From Streptomyces vietnamensis (GTDB lineage: Bacteria; Actinomycetota; Actinomycetes; Streptomycetales; Streptomycetaceae): a DNA stretch of 64,000 bases. Where the stretch lies: positions 558,001 through 622,000 of the forward strand of contig NZ_CP010407.1 of NCBI RefSeq assembly GCF_000830005.1, given 5' to 3'. Of this stretch, positions 53,379 to 62,226 are shown in pieces (within the stretch, counting starts at the first letter, position 1; each line of letters begins with the position of its first letter). The notes under the pieces are model-generated. The model was given only the letters and a program-made list of their open reading frames with translations. It had not been told where the DNA came from and did no database searches. A program made the position numbers and the translations under genes.

Positions 53379-55691
53379 TCACTCGAAGGCCGCTGCGGCC
53401 TCCTTCAGTGCGGCGGCGACCGTCTCCGGGGCGTCGGGGCCCGGGGCGCCCGGGCGGTAGGTGACCGAGCGGAGGCGGCCGGTGTAGCGGAAGGAGCGGT
53501 GGCGCTCGTAGAGGGGCCAGGAGACCGGGGACTTGCGGTCGACGCCGACGCTGATGCCCTGGAAGGGGGCCATGCCGATGAGCTGGTGGACGCTGTCCGG
53601 CGCGGCCCGGTGTCCGCCGTCGACGGTGACGGTGAAGCGCCAGCGCAGGCCCTTCTCGGCCGTCGCCGCGAGGAGGATCTCGTGGGGGCCGGGGGCGAGC
53701 GGGCCCGCGTCGGTCTCGTGGAGGTCACCGTACTCGTTGTACGCGAAGGTCAGCCGGCCGTTCTCGACGTACAGGCTGTAGCCGCCGCCCTGGTCGCCGT
53801 GGGAGACGAGGACGCCGTCGCCGGTCTCGTCGACGGCCACGGCGATCTCGAAGGAGCGCAGGGAGACAAGCCGTGAGGAGCGGTAGCGCTCCAGTTCCGG
53901 GGTGCCGGGGAGGAGGGTGAGGGGGCGGGCGAGGCGCTCCTCGGCGGGGTTGCGGCGGGCGAGGGCGCCGCTGTGGTCGGGGAGCGGGAAGACGCCGTTG
54001 CGCCAGGCGGCCTCCTCCCAGGCGGCCGAGAGTTCCTTGACCAGTTCGGGGTGCTCGGCGGCGAGGTCGTGGATCTCCGTGGGGTCGGTGCGGATGTCGT
54101 ACAGGGCCCATTCGGAGTCGTCGTAGGGCGCCCCGGGCCGGTGCAGGGTGACGAGCTTGTGGCCGTCGCGGTAGTGGCTGCGGTTGCCGGACATCTCGCA
54201 GTACTGCTCGGGGTGGGTGGAGTCGTGGGAGGGGTCGGCGAGGACGGCGGTGAAGCTGGTGCCGTCCGGTTCCTGGAGCGGGACCCCCCGGCGGGTCTCG
54301 GGGCGGGCGAGGCCGGCGAGTTCGAGGAGGGTGGGTGCGATGTCGGTGACGTACTGGTACTGGGGCCGGTGCCCGGTGGCGAGCCTGCCGTCCCTGACGC
54401 CCTCCGGCCAGGAAAGGACGAAGGGGACGCGGACGCCGCCCGCGTAGGTGTCGCCCTTGTAGAGGCGGAAGGGGGTGTTGGAGGCCATGCCCCAGCCGCG
54501 GGGGTAGTGGACGAGGCTGCGGGGGCCGCCGATGAGCTCGGGGTCGCGGTCGACGTCCGGGTTCCAGTCGCCGGGCACCGGCTGGTGGACGAAGCGGCTG
54601 AAGTAGGAGCGGGTGCCTTCTCTTCCGCCCTCCCCCGTGCCGCCGTTGTCGGAGGTGAAGACGATGATGGTGTTGTCAAGTTCGCCGAGTGCGGCGAGGG
54701 TGTCGGTGAGCCGGCCGAGGTTCTGGTCGATGTTGTCGACGAGGGCCGCGTACACCTCCATGTAGCGGGCGTAGAGCCGCTTCTGGTCTTCCGTCAGGGA
54801 GTCCCAGGCGGGGACGTCGAGTCCGGCTTCGCTGTTGCGTTCGGGGAGTTCGGTGCCGGGCGGGAAGAGTCCGGCGGCGATCTGGGCGGCGAAGCGCCGC
54901 TCGCGCAGGGCGTCCCAGCCCTCGTCGTAGCGGCCGCGGTGGCGGGCGATGTCCTCGGCCTTGGCCTGGAGGGGGCCGTGGACGGCGTTGTGCGCGAGGT
55001 AGAGGAAGAAGGGCTTGTCGGGGTCGTGGGCGCGCAGCGACTTCACCATGGAGATCGCCTGGTCGGTGATGTCGTCGGTGTAGTAGTAGTCGTCGGGGAA
55101 CTCGTCGATGTCGAGGGGGCTGTTGTCCCGGACGAGCTGGTGCGGGTGGAAGAGGCTGGTGAGGCCCTCCAGGACGCCGTAGTACTGGTCGAAGCCCTTC
55201 TGGAGCGGCCAGTTGCCGCGGTGGTCGGCGGCGTTGGAGGCGGAGTCGCGGACGAGGTGCCACTTGCCGACGGCGTACGTGGCGTAGCCGGCGTCGTGGA
55301 GGAGCTCGGCGAGGGTGGGGATGTCGTCGGCGACCTCCATGCCGTAGCCGGGGAAGCCGGGATCGAAGTTGGCGACCATGCCGTAGCCGACGCGGTGCGG
55401 GTTGAGGCCGGTGAGCAGGGCGGCGCGGGCCGGGGAGCAGAGCGGCATGGTGTGGTAGTTGCCGAGCCGCACGCCCGCGTCGGCGAGGCCGTCGAGAACG
55501 GGGGTGGGGATCTCGGAGCCGAAGGGGCCGATGTCGCTGTATCCCATGTCGTCGACGAGGACGACCACGATGTTGGGGGCCTTGGCGGGCGGGGTGGTAC
55601 GGGTCGGCCAAGCGGGCTCGGACTCGGCGAAGGTGCGGCCGACACGGCCGGCGAAGCCCTCGTAGGGGTCGCGTCGGGGGGCGGTGCTCAT
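53379..55691 (-). CDS. Formylglycine-dependent sulfatase (arylsulfatase family), cytoplasmic
   Basis: A 770-residue type I sulfatase that hydrolyses a sulfate ester to an alcohol plus sulfate. Metal-binding Asp47-Asp48 lie in VLVDDMGYSD. Cys85 in PLCSPARAALLTG is the CxPxR site that FGE converts to formylglycine. Further conserved parts are VGKWHL and FTSDNGG. An extra beta-rich C-terminal domain (about 570-770) resembles those of large arylsulfatases. There is no signal peptide, so the substrate must be imported. It overlaps the FGE gene by 4 bp (ATGA) and ends the operon. Confidence 0.92.
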   Translation of the reverse strand: MSTAPRRDPYEGFAGRVGRTFAESEPAWPTRTTPPAKAPNIVVVLVDDMGYSDIGPFGSEIPTPVLDGLADAGVRLGNYHTMPLCSPARAALLTGLNPHRVGYGMVANFDPGFPGYGMEVADDIPTLAELLHDAGYATYAVGKWHLVRDSASNAADHRGNWPLQKGFDQYYGVLEGLTSLFHPHQLVRDNSPLDIDEFPDDYYYTDDITDQAISMVKSLRAHDPDKPFFLYLAHNAVHGPLQAKAEDIARHRGRYDEGWDALRERRFAAQIAAGLFPPGTELPERNSEAGLDVPAWDSLTEDQKRLYARYMEVYAALVDNIDQNLGRLTDTLAALGELDNTIIVFTSDNGGTGEGGREGTRSYFSRFVHQPVPGDWNPDVDRDPELIGGPRSLVHYPRGWGMASNTPFRLYKGDTYAGGVRVPFVLSWPEGVRDGRLATGHRPQYQYVTDIAPTLLELAGLARPETRRGVPLQEPDGTSFTAVLADPSHDSTHPEQYCEMSGNRSHYRDGHKLVTLHRPGAPYDDSEWALYDIRTDPTEIHDLAAEHPELVKELSAAWEEAAWRNGVFPLPDHSGALARRNPAEERLARPLTLLPGTPELERYRSSRLVSLRSFEIAVAVDETGDGVLVSHGDQGGGYSLYVENGRLTFAYNEYGDLHETDAGPLAPGPHEILLAATAEKGLRWRFTVTVDGGHRAAPDSVHQLIGMAPFQGISVGVDRKSPVSWPLYERHRSFRYTGRLRSVTYRPGAPGPDAPETVAAALKEAAAAFE

Positions 55692-56611
55692 GCGGGGGCG
55701 GGTCCTTCCGGGAGGGGCGAGCGGGCGCAGCGGAAGCCGCCGTGGCCGGTCGAGGAGTCGGGGGTGTTGTGGGAGCGGGCGGCGACCCGGTAGCGGTTGC
55801 AGTAGGAGGCGTGGCAGAGGTAGGAGCCGCCGCGGATCACGCGCTCGGCGGGGCCGAAGGCGTCGGCGCACCACTCCCAGACGTTGCCGGAGGTGTTGTG
55901 GAGGCCGTACCCGTTGGGTTCGTACGCCGTGACGGGGACGGTGCCGATGCGTCCGCCGGGCCTCTCGGAGCGGTGCGGGAAGGTGCCGATCCAGGTGTTG
56001 CACCTCTCGCGGCCGTCCGGGGTGAACTCGTCGCCCCAGGGGTAGCGGGCGGAGTCGAGGCCGCCGCGGGCCGCGTACTCCCATTCGGCCTCGGTGGGCA
56101 GCCGGACGCCGGCCCAGGCGCAGTACGCGAGGGCGTCGTCGTACGAGATGTGGACGACGGGGTGGTCGGCGCGGCCTTCGAGGTCGGAGCCGGGACCCTC
56201 CGGGCTGTGCCAGGCGGCCCCTGCGACGCCGAGCCACCAGGGGGCCTGCGGGACCCGGCCGAGGACGTGGCGTTCGGCGTCGGGGTGGAGCAGGAGGTGG
56301 AAGACGAAGGAGGAGCCGAAGCGTTCGGCGTCGGTGCGGTGCCCGGTGGCCTCGACGAACGCGGCGTACCGGGCGTTGGTGACGGCGGTCGCGTCGATCG
56401 CGAAGGGGGCGACGGTGACCTCCCGTACGGGTCCCTCGCGGTCGGTGGGATAGCCCTCGCCGAAGGCGTCGCCCATGCGGAACGTGCCGCCCGGCAGCTC
56501 CACCATGGGGTGGGGCGGCGGGGAGGTCCGTACGGTCGGCAGCGGCAGGAGTTCGACGGCCGCCGGGTGGCCTCCCGTACAGCCGCGTCCCGGGGTGCAG
56601 CAGGCGCTCAC
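55688..56611 (-). CDS. Formylglycine-generating enzyme (SUMF1/FGE)
   Basis: A 307-residue FGE that oxidises the CxPxR cysteine of the sulfatase to formylglycine using copper and oxygen. The key pair Cys266 and Cys271 is in RGGSYLCHASYCNRYR, equivalent to the active-site pair of human and Streptomyces FGE. FRMG, VSYDDALAYCAWAG and WEYAARGG are typical. The N-terminus has an additional CCTPGRGC cluster. The GTG at 56611 overlaps the ATPase stop by 4 bp, and the stop overlaps the sulfatase start, so both are translationally coupled. Confidence 0.92.
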   Translation of the reverse strand: MSACCTPGRGCTGGHPAAVELLPLPTVRTSPPPHPMVELPGGTFRMGDAFGEGYPTDREGPVREVTVAPFAIDATAVTNARYAAFVEATGHRTDAERFGSSFVFHLLLHPDAERHVLGRVPQAPWWLGVAGAAWHSPEGPGSDLEGRADHPVVHISYDDALAYCAWAGVRLPTEAEWEYAARGGLDSARYPWGDEFTPDGRERCNTWIGTFPHRSERPGGRIGTVPVTAYEPNGYGLHNTSGNVWEWCADAFGPAERVIRGGSYLCHASYCNRYRVAARSHNTPDSSTGHGGFRCARSPLPEGPAPA

Positions 56612-58482
56612 GCGGACACCGCCTCGGCCACGGCGCGTACGGGCACGGGTTCGGGCGCGGCGGCGAGCAGCGCCCGGGTGTAGGGGTCGCGGGGGCGCTC
56701 GCACAGCTCGTCGGCGTCGCCGGTCTCCACGATCCTGCCGCCGTGCATGACGGCGATGCGGTGGCTGACCTGGCGGACGACGGCCAGGTCGTGGGCGATG
56801 AAGACGAGGGCGAGGCCCAGGTCGCGCTGGAGGTCGGTGAGCAGGCCGACGATCTGGGCCTGGACGGAGACGTCGAGGGCCGAGACGGGTTCGTCGCAGA
56901 TGAGGACGGCCGGTTCGGGGGCGAGGGCGCGCGCGATGCCGATGCGCTGGCGCTGCCCGCCGGAGAAGGAGCGCGGGTGCCGGTCGGCGGCGGCCGGGTC
57001 GAGGCCGACGAGGCGGAGGAGGTCCGCGACGCGGTCGGCCCGCTCCCCGGGGGCGCCGATACCGAAGGCGCGCAGTGGTTCGGCGACGATCTCGCCGACG
57101 GTCATGCGGGGATTGAGGGAGGCGTAGGGGTCCTGGAAGACCATCTGGACGCGGCGGCGTACGGCGTGCAGCTCGGCGCGGCCGGGGCGGGTGACGTCCC
57201 GGCCGTCGAGGAGGATGCGGCCGCCGTCGGCGGGGTGGGCGTGGGCGAGGACCCGGGCGAGGGTGGACTTGCCGGAGCCGGACTCGCCGACGATGCCGAG
57301 GGTCTCCCCCGCCGCGAGGGTGAGGGAGACGTCGTCGAGGGCGGTGAAGCGGCGTCGGCGGCGGCCGTACGTCTTGCTCAGCGACTCGGCGGCGAGGACG
57401 GTGGCGCCGGGTGCGGGGCGGTCGATGCGGGCGGGGGGCGGGGGAAACAGCGGTTCGTCCCGTTCGGCGCCTTCGGCGGCGGGCAGGCAGGCGACGCGGA
57501 CGGTGTCGCCGGACGCGTTCGGCTGCGGTACGGCGGGGAGGGTGGATACGGCGGTGAGCGGGGGTACGGCCGTGTGGCAGCGGTCCTCGGCGAGGGCGCA
57601 GCGGGCGGCGAAGGCGCAGCCGGCGAGCGGGAGGCTCAGGTCGGGCGGGGTGCCGGGGATGCCGGTGAGGCGGGTGCCGGAGGGTGCGGAGAGCCGGGGC
57701 ACGGCGGCGAGGAGGCCGGCGGTGTAGGGGTGGCGCGGTCGGGTGAGGACCTCGGCGGTGGGGCCGTCCTCCACGACGGTGCCGCCGTACATGACCAGGA
57801 CGCGTTCGCAGGCGCGGGCGACGACGCCCATGTTGTGGGTGATGAGGACGAGCGCGGTGCCAGTGGTACGGGTGAGCTCGCCGAGGAGGGTGAGGATCTG
57901 GTCCTGGACGGTGGCGTCGAGGGCGGTTGTGGGTTCGTCGGCGAGGAGGACGTCGGGTTCGCCGGCGAGGGCCATGGCGATGAGGACGCGTTGGCGCTGG
58001 CCGCCGGAGAACTGGTGCGGGTGGTCGTCGAGGCGGCGCTCGGGGTCGGGGATGCCGACGAGGCGCAGGAGCTCGACGGCGCGGTCCTTGCGCGCCCGCT
58101 TGTCGCGCCCGCCGTGCGCGCGGAGCACCTCGTCGAGGTGGCGGCCGACGGTGAGGACGGGGTTGAGGGCCGTCATCGGGTCCTGGAAGACCATGCCGAT
58201 CCGGGCACCGCGCACGGCCCGCAGCCGGTCCTCGCCGGCGGTGGCGAGGTCCTCGCCGTCGAGGCGTACGGCGCCGCCGGTGATCCGGCCGGTGCCGGGG
58301 AGCATGCGGAGCAGGGCGAGGGCGGTGGTGGACTTCCCGGAGCCGGACTCCCCGACGACGGCGAGGGTCTCACCCCGCCGGAGCGTGAAGGAGACGTCCC
58401 GGACGGCGTACAGGGTGCCGCCGTCGGGGGTGGTGAACTCCACGTCCAGGCCCTGGACTTCGAGGAGCGGTGGGGTGGTCAT
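56608..58482 (-). CDS. Dual-domain ABC transporter ATP-binding protein (DppD-DppF fusion)
   Basis: A 624-residue protein with two complete nucleotide-binding domains of the peptide/nickel class. The first has Walker A GESGSGKST (about 45-52) and FSGGQRQRVLIAMAL, followed by the C-terminal oligopeptide-transport extension with CAFAARCALAEDRC. The second has Walker A near residue 400 and FSGGQRQRIGIARAL. Together they form the ATPase of the importer. It overlaps the upstream permease by 4 bp. Confidence 0.92.
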   Translation of the reverse strand: MTTPPLLEVQGLDVEFTTPDGGTLYAVRDVSFTLRRGETLAVVGESGSGKSTTALALLRMLPGTGRITGGAVRLDGEDLATAGEDRLRAVRGARIGMVFQDPMTALNPVLTVGRHLDEVLRAHGGRDKRARKDRAVELLRLVGIPDPERRLDDHPHQFSGGQRQRVLIAMALAGEPDVLLADEPTTALDATVQDQILTLLGELTRTTGTALVLITHNMGVVARACERVLVMYGGTVVEDGPTAEVLTRPRHPYTAGLLAAVPRLSAPSGTRLTGIPGTPPDLSLPLAGCAFAARCALAEDRCHTAVPPLTAVSTLPAVPQPNASGDTVRVACLPAAEGAERDEPLFPPPPARIDRPAPGATVLAAESLSKTYGRRRRRFTALDDVSLTLAAGETLGIVGESGSGKSTLARVLAHAHPADGGRILLDGRDVTRPGRAELHAVRRRVQMVFQDPYASLNPRMTVGEIVAEPLRAFGIGAPGERADRVADLLRLVGLDPAAADRHPRSFSGGQRQRIGIARALAPEPAVLICDEPVSALDVSVQAQIVGLLTDLQRDLGLALVFIAHDLAVVRQVSHRIAVMHGGRIVETGDADELCERPRDPYTRALLAAAPEPVPVRAVAEAVSA

Positions 58483-59336
58483 CGGCGTATCTCCCGGTTC
58501 AGTGCCTCGGCGGTCAGGGAGAGGCCGAGGACGAGCGCGGTCACGGTCACGAGCGGTCCGGCGGCGAAGTGCGGGGCCTGGGCGAGGTAGGGCATGGACT
58601 GGCTGAGGACGGCTCCGAGGGTGGGCTCGGGGGGCCGGACGCCGACGCCGAGGAAGCTCATGGCGCCTTCGACGAAGACGGCGACGGTGAGGGAGACGGC
58701 GATCTGGACGACGAGCGGGTCGGCGGCGTTGGGCAGGATGTGCCGGGTGAGGATCCGGCCGCCGGAGGTGCCGCCGACGCGGGCGGCCGTCACGTACTCC
58801 CGGCCGCGCTGGACGAGGATGCCGGTGCGCAGGAGCCGTCCGAAGACGGGGATCTCGGCGAGGGCGATGACGAGGACCACGGGCAGCCGGCCGGGGCCGA
58901 GGATCGCGGTCACGGCGAGCGCGAGGATCAGTCCGGGGAAGGCGAGGATCAGGTCGAAGGTCCGCTGGACGACGGTGTCGAGGACCGGGTGTACGGCGGC
59001 GGCCAGGGCGAGGAGGCAGCCGAGGGCGGCGCCGAGCGGGACGGCGGCGGCGATGATGCCGAGGTCCGCGCGGATGCCGTACAGGAGGCGGGCGAGGAGG
59101 TCGCGGCCCAGGTCGTCGGTGCCGAGCGGGTGGCCGGGGGTGCCGGGCACGGCGAGCGCCAGGCCGCTCTGGTCGGTGGGGCCGTGTCCGGCGAGGAGCG
59201 GGGCGAGGAGCCCCGCGAGGACGACGGCGGCGACGAGGGCGAGACCGGTGCGGCCGCGGGCGGTGCCGAGGGCGGCGCGGTAGCCGTGGCGGGGGCGACG
59301 CGCGCGGGGCGAAGCGGGCTTGGTGAGCGTGGTCAT
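58479..59336 (-). CDS. ABC transporter permease (DppC-like)
   Basis: A 285-residue inner-membrane permease with the DppC N-terminal helix, a GTDDLGRDLLARLLYG segment characteristic of the peptide class, and an EAA loop (YVTAARVGGTSGGRILTRHILPN). The ATG at 59336 has GGGAG 8 nt upstream; a GTG at 59345 that overlaps the upstream stop is an alternative. Confidence 0.9.
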   Translation of the reverse strand: MTTLTKPASPRARRPRHGYRAALGTARGRTGLALVAAVVLAGLLAPLLAGHGPTDQSGLALAVPGTPGHPLGTDDLGRDLLARLLYGIRADLGIIAAAVPLGAALGCLLALAAAVHPVLDTVVQRTFDLILAFPGLILALAVTAILGPGRLPVVLVIALAEIPVFGRLLRTGILVQRGREYVTAARVGGTSGGRILTRHILPNAADPLVVQIAVSLTVAVFVEGAMSFLGVGVRPPEPTLGAVLSQSMPYLAQAPHFAAGPLVTVTALVLGLSLTAEALNREIRR

Positions 59337-59341
59337 GGCGG

Positions 59342-60286
59342 TCACTCCCACCTGATCCGGGGGTCGAGCCAGGCGTGGACGAGGTCGGTGAGGAGCTGGA
59401 CGAGGACGAAGACGGTGACGAGGAGGAGCAGGAGGTCCTGGACGACGGGGTAGTCGCGGCGGATCAGGGCTTGTTCGGCGAGCTGTCCGAGGCCGGGCCA
59501 GGCGAAGATCGCCTCGACGAGGACGGCGCCGCCGAGGAGGTAGCCGGTCTGCATGCCGAGAAGGGTGACGACGGGCGGGAGGGCGTTGGGCAGGGCGTGC
59601 CTCAGCAGGAGGCGGCGGGGGGCGATGCCGGCGGCGGTGGCGGTGCGGACGTAGTCCTCGGCGAGGGCGCGTTCGATGCCGTCCTCGAGGTAGCGGCCGA
59701 GGACGGCGGCGCTGGGCAGGGCGAGGCAGAGCGAGGGCAGCAGCAGGTACTGGACGCCGAGGTCGGGTGCGGTGAGAAGGGGGACGCGGCCGCCCGGGGG
59801 CAGGACGCCGAGGAGGACGGAGAAGAGGAGGACGAGGAGGACACCGGTGACGAAGGGCGGCACGGCGAGGGCACCGGTCGTGAGGACGCGTACGGTGCCG
59901 AGGACCCAGCGGTTGCGGGCGGTCGCGCCGAGGATGCCGAAGGCGGCGCCGAGGACGACGACGAACAGCAGGGCCCCGAGGGTGAGTTCGACGGTGGCGC
60001 CGAGTCCGTCGCCGATGAGGTCGGCGGTCCGGCCGCCGATCGCGTAGGACGGTCCGAGGTCGCCGGTGAGGAGGTCGCCGAGCCAGCGGACGTACTGGGT
60101 GGGCAGGGGCGCGTCGAGGCCGAGGCGCGCCCGGATCACGGCCTCGGTCTCGGCGCTCGCGTCGGGTCCGGCGAGGACGGCGGCCGGGTCGCCGGGGACG
60201 AGTCGGAGGACGGCGAAGGCGAGGAAGGAGGCGGCGAGGAGGACGAGGAGGGCGGAGGGGAGTCTCCGGAGCAGGTAGCCGCGCAT
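59342..60286 (-). CDS. ABC transporter permease (DppB-like)
   Basis: A 314-residue permease with the DppB-type N-terminus (YLLRRLPSALLVLLAASFLAFAVLRLVPGDPA) and EAA loop (YVRTATAAGIAPRRLLLRHALPNALPP). It heterodimerises with the DppC-like subunit. The gene begins 1 bp after the stop of the solute-binding gene. Confidence 0.9.
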   Translation of the reverse strand: MRGYLLRRLPSALLVLLAASFLAFAVLRLVPGDPAAVLAGPDASAETEAVIRARLGLDAPLPTQYVRWLGDLLTGDLGPSYAIGGRTADLIGDGLGATVELTLGALLFVVVLGAAFGILGATARNRWVLGTVRVLTTGALAVPPFVTGVLLVLLFSVLLGVLPPGGRVPLLTAPDLGVQYLLLPSLCLALPSAAVLGRYLEDGIERALAEDYVRTATAAGIAPRRLLLRHALPNALPPVVTLLGMQTGYLLGGAVLVEAIFAWPGLGQLAEQALIRRDYPVVQDLLLLLVTVFVLVQLLTDLVHAWLDPRIRWE

Positions 60287-60287
60287 C

Positions 60288-61880
60288 TCAGCCCGCCAGG
60301 TAGGCGTCGTCGAGGTTGAGGTAGGCGAACTTGTTGAGGGTGACGCCGTGCAGCTTCTTCGCGGAGACCTGGACGGAGCCGCGGATGACGAGGTCGATGA
60401 TGAACGCCTCGTCGAGGAGGGTGTCGGTGATCTGCTGCCGCAGCGCGTTGGCGCGGGCGCCGGTCGCGGGGGTGGTCCAGGCTTCGCGGACGACCTTCGT
60501 GTAGGCGGCGGAGCGGAACTTCGAGGTGTTCTTGGCCTCGTTGAAGGGGTAGGCGCTGACGGCGAGGGTGGAGGGCTGCACCTGGGCGAAGCCGTGGCCC
60601 ATGGTCCAGAGGGCGGGCATGGACTGGGAGATGAGCTTCTTCTGGGCGGTGGCCGGGTCGGTGGGCTGGAGGGTGACCTGGACGCCGATCTGCTTGAGGT
60701 CGTACTGGATCGCTTCGGCGACCGCGGTGTCGCCGGGCAGGCCGAGATGCAGCAGCGGGAGGTCGAGCCGGGAGTGACCGGCGGACTTGAGGAGTTCGCG
60801 GGCCTTGCCGGGGTCGTACGTGTAGTGGGTGCGGCCGGCCTCGGTGAAGGCGGGCGAGGACTTGGGCCAGGGGGTGGCGGAGGCGAGACCGTGACCGCCG
60901 AGGACCTGCTTGAGGATGCGCTCGCGGTCGATGCCCCAGGCGAGGGCCTGCCGGACGGTCTTGTCGTTCAGCGGGGCCACGGTGGTGTTGACGCCGAGGT
61001 ACAGGGCTCCGGCTCCGGTGGCGTACTCGCCGAGGGCGAGATCGGGGGTGGTGGCGACGGTGGCGAGGTTGTTGCCGGGGACGTCGAAGGAGAGCTGGGA
61101 CTGGCCGGTGCGGAGGGAGGAGAGCAGGGCGTCGGCCTGGGGTACGACGCGGAACTCGACGGCGTCCAGGTAGGGACGGTCGGGCTGCCAGTACTTCTCG
61201 TTCCGGATGAAGCCGAGACCGGCGCCGGGGCTCCACTTGGTCAGCTTGAAGGGGCCCGTGCCGTTGAGCTTCTTGCCGGTGACGGCGTCCTCGACGCTGT
61301 TCCGGTCGGTGAGGATCATGAACTCGAAGAGGTCGAACAGGTTGTTCACCGGGTGGGCGAGCTTGAGCACGAGTTCGTGGTCGCCATGCTTCTCGAAACC
61401 GGCGACGGCGGCGGCCGTCGCCCTCAACTGCGAGGCTCGGACCGGATTCTGAAGGTTCTTCACCGCGAAGATCACGTCGTCGGCGGTGAACGGCCGACCG
61501 TCGTGGTAGGTCACGCCGGTGCGCAGCTTGAGCGTGATGCTGCGGCCGTCCTTCGCGTACTCCCAGGAGGTGGCGAGTTCGGGCTGCGGCTTCAGCTGGT
61601 CGTCGTACCGGGTGAGGGTGTTGTAGATCAGCCGCTGCTGGAGCGACTGGCCGCTCTGGGCGAAGAGCAGGCTCGGTGTGAAGTCCGAGTTGATGGCGAC
61701 GGTGAGGGTGCCGCCGCGCTCCGGCTCCGTGGCGGCCTTGCCGGCGGGCGCCTCGGCCTCGGAGACCGCGGAGCGGCAGCCCGTGAGGCCGAGCCCGAGC
61801 AGCAGGGTGCCGCCGCCCGCGGCGCGCAGGGTCGTGCGCCGGGAGAGGGCGGTGGGCGTGGAGGAGTACAGCTCGGTCAT
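60288..61880 (-). CDS. Family 5 solute-binding lipoprotein of the sulfate-ester operon
   Basis: A 530-residue SBP_bac_5 (peptide/nickel/sugar) binding protein. The N-terminus has SRRTTLRAAG and the lipobox GLTGC with Cys35. The family segments GGTLTVAINSD, TVKLRTGVTYHDGRPFTADDVIFAV and RQALAWGIDRERI are seen. Family 5 proteins bind peptides, opines or oligosaccharides. In this operon the ligand is inferred to be an organic sulfate ester. The ATG at 61880 begins about 340 nt after the predicted transcription start, leaving a long regulated leader. Confidence 0.88.
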   Translation of the reverse strand: MTELYSSTPTALSRRTTLRAAGGGTLLLGLGLTGCRSAVSEAEAPAGKAATEPERGGTLTVAINSDFTPSLLFAQSGQSLQQRLIYNTLTRYDDQLKPQPELATSWEYAKDGRSITLKLRTGVTYHDGRPFTADDVIFAVKNLQNPVRASQLRATAAAVAGFEKHGDHELVLKLAHPVNNLFDLFEFMILTDRNSVEDAVTGKKLNGTGPFKLTKWSPGAGLGFIRNEKYWQPDRPYLDAVEFRVVPQADALLSSLRTGQSQLSFDVPGNNLATVATTPDLALGEYATGAGALYLGVNTTVAPLNDKTVRQALAWGIDRERILKQVLGGHGLASATPWPKSSPAFTEAGRTHYTYDPGKARELLKSAGHSRLDLPLLHLGLPGDTAVAEAIQYDLKQIGVQVTLQPTDPATAQKKLISQSMPALWTMGHGFAQVQPSTLAVSAYPFNEAKNTSKFRSAAYTKVVREAWTTPATGARANALRQQITDTLLDEAFIIDLVIRGSVQVSAKKLHGVTLNKFAYLNLDDAYLAG

Positions 61881-62111
61881 CGATGCCTGCCTGTGAAAGA
61901 GGGTGTGAGGCGAAAGAGGGTGTGAAGCCGCAGGGTGCACGGATTCGTTCCGCTGCGGAAGGAAGAGGCGCGAAGGGAGGCCCGCGCGGCCGGCGGAGGG
62001 CGTGCGGAGGTACGCGGTGGGGTGCGCCGTCACACGGGAAGGGCGTACGGCGTGTCAGCGAGGGGGGTGCGAGGGGCCCGCGTGCGGCGTGGCCGGGGCG
62101 GGAGTGGCGAG

Positions 62112-62129
62112 GCCGGTGCGGCGACCGGC
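62112..62129 (-). promoter_or_regulatory. Hairpin after the leader peptide (candidate attenuator element)
   Basis: GCCGGT and ACCGGC arms (6 bp, 6-nt loop) lie 8 nt after the leader peptide stop on the minus strand. Ribosome stalling in the leader could change folding here. The leader 61881-62136 holds no other gene. Confidence 0.4.
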
Positions 62130-62136
62130 GCCGGGG

Positions 62137-62220
62137 TCAGGCGCGGACGGCACAGACCGCACTGGCCTGTCGACAGAGGTCGACGTGCCTGCGGGAGATG
62201 AGGTGCATGTCCGGATTCAC
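62137..62220 (-). CDS. Cys-containing regulatory leader peptide
   Basis: A 27-codon open frame (GTG start) encoding a peptide with RRHVDLCRQASAVCAVRA at its C-terminus. Many actinobacterial sulfur, cysteine and sulfonate genes are preceded by short peptides of this form (RxHVDLxRxxSxxC). I know this from annotated putative leader peptides, not from a search. The two Cys codons near the end would stall ribosomes when cysteinyl-tRNA is low. The GTG lies about 6 nt after the predicted -10, so it may be leaderless; an internal ATG (codon 5) is an alternative start. Confidence 0.7.
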   Translation of the reverse strand: MNPDMHLISRRHVDLCRQASAVCAVRA

Positions 62221-62226
62221 GGGAGC

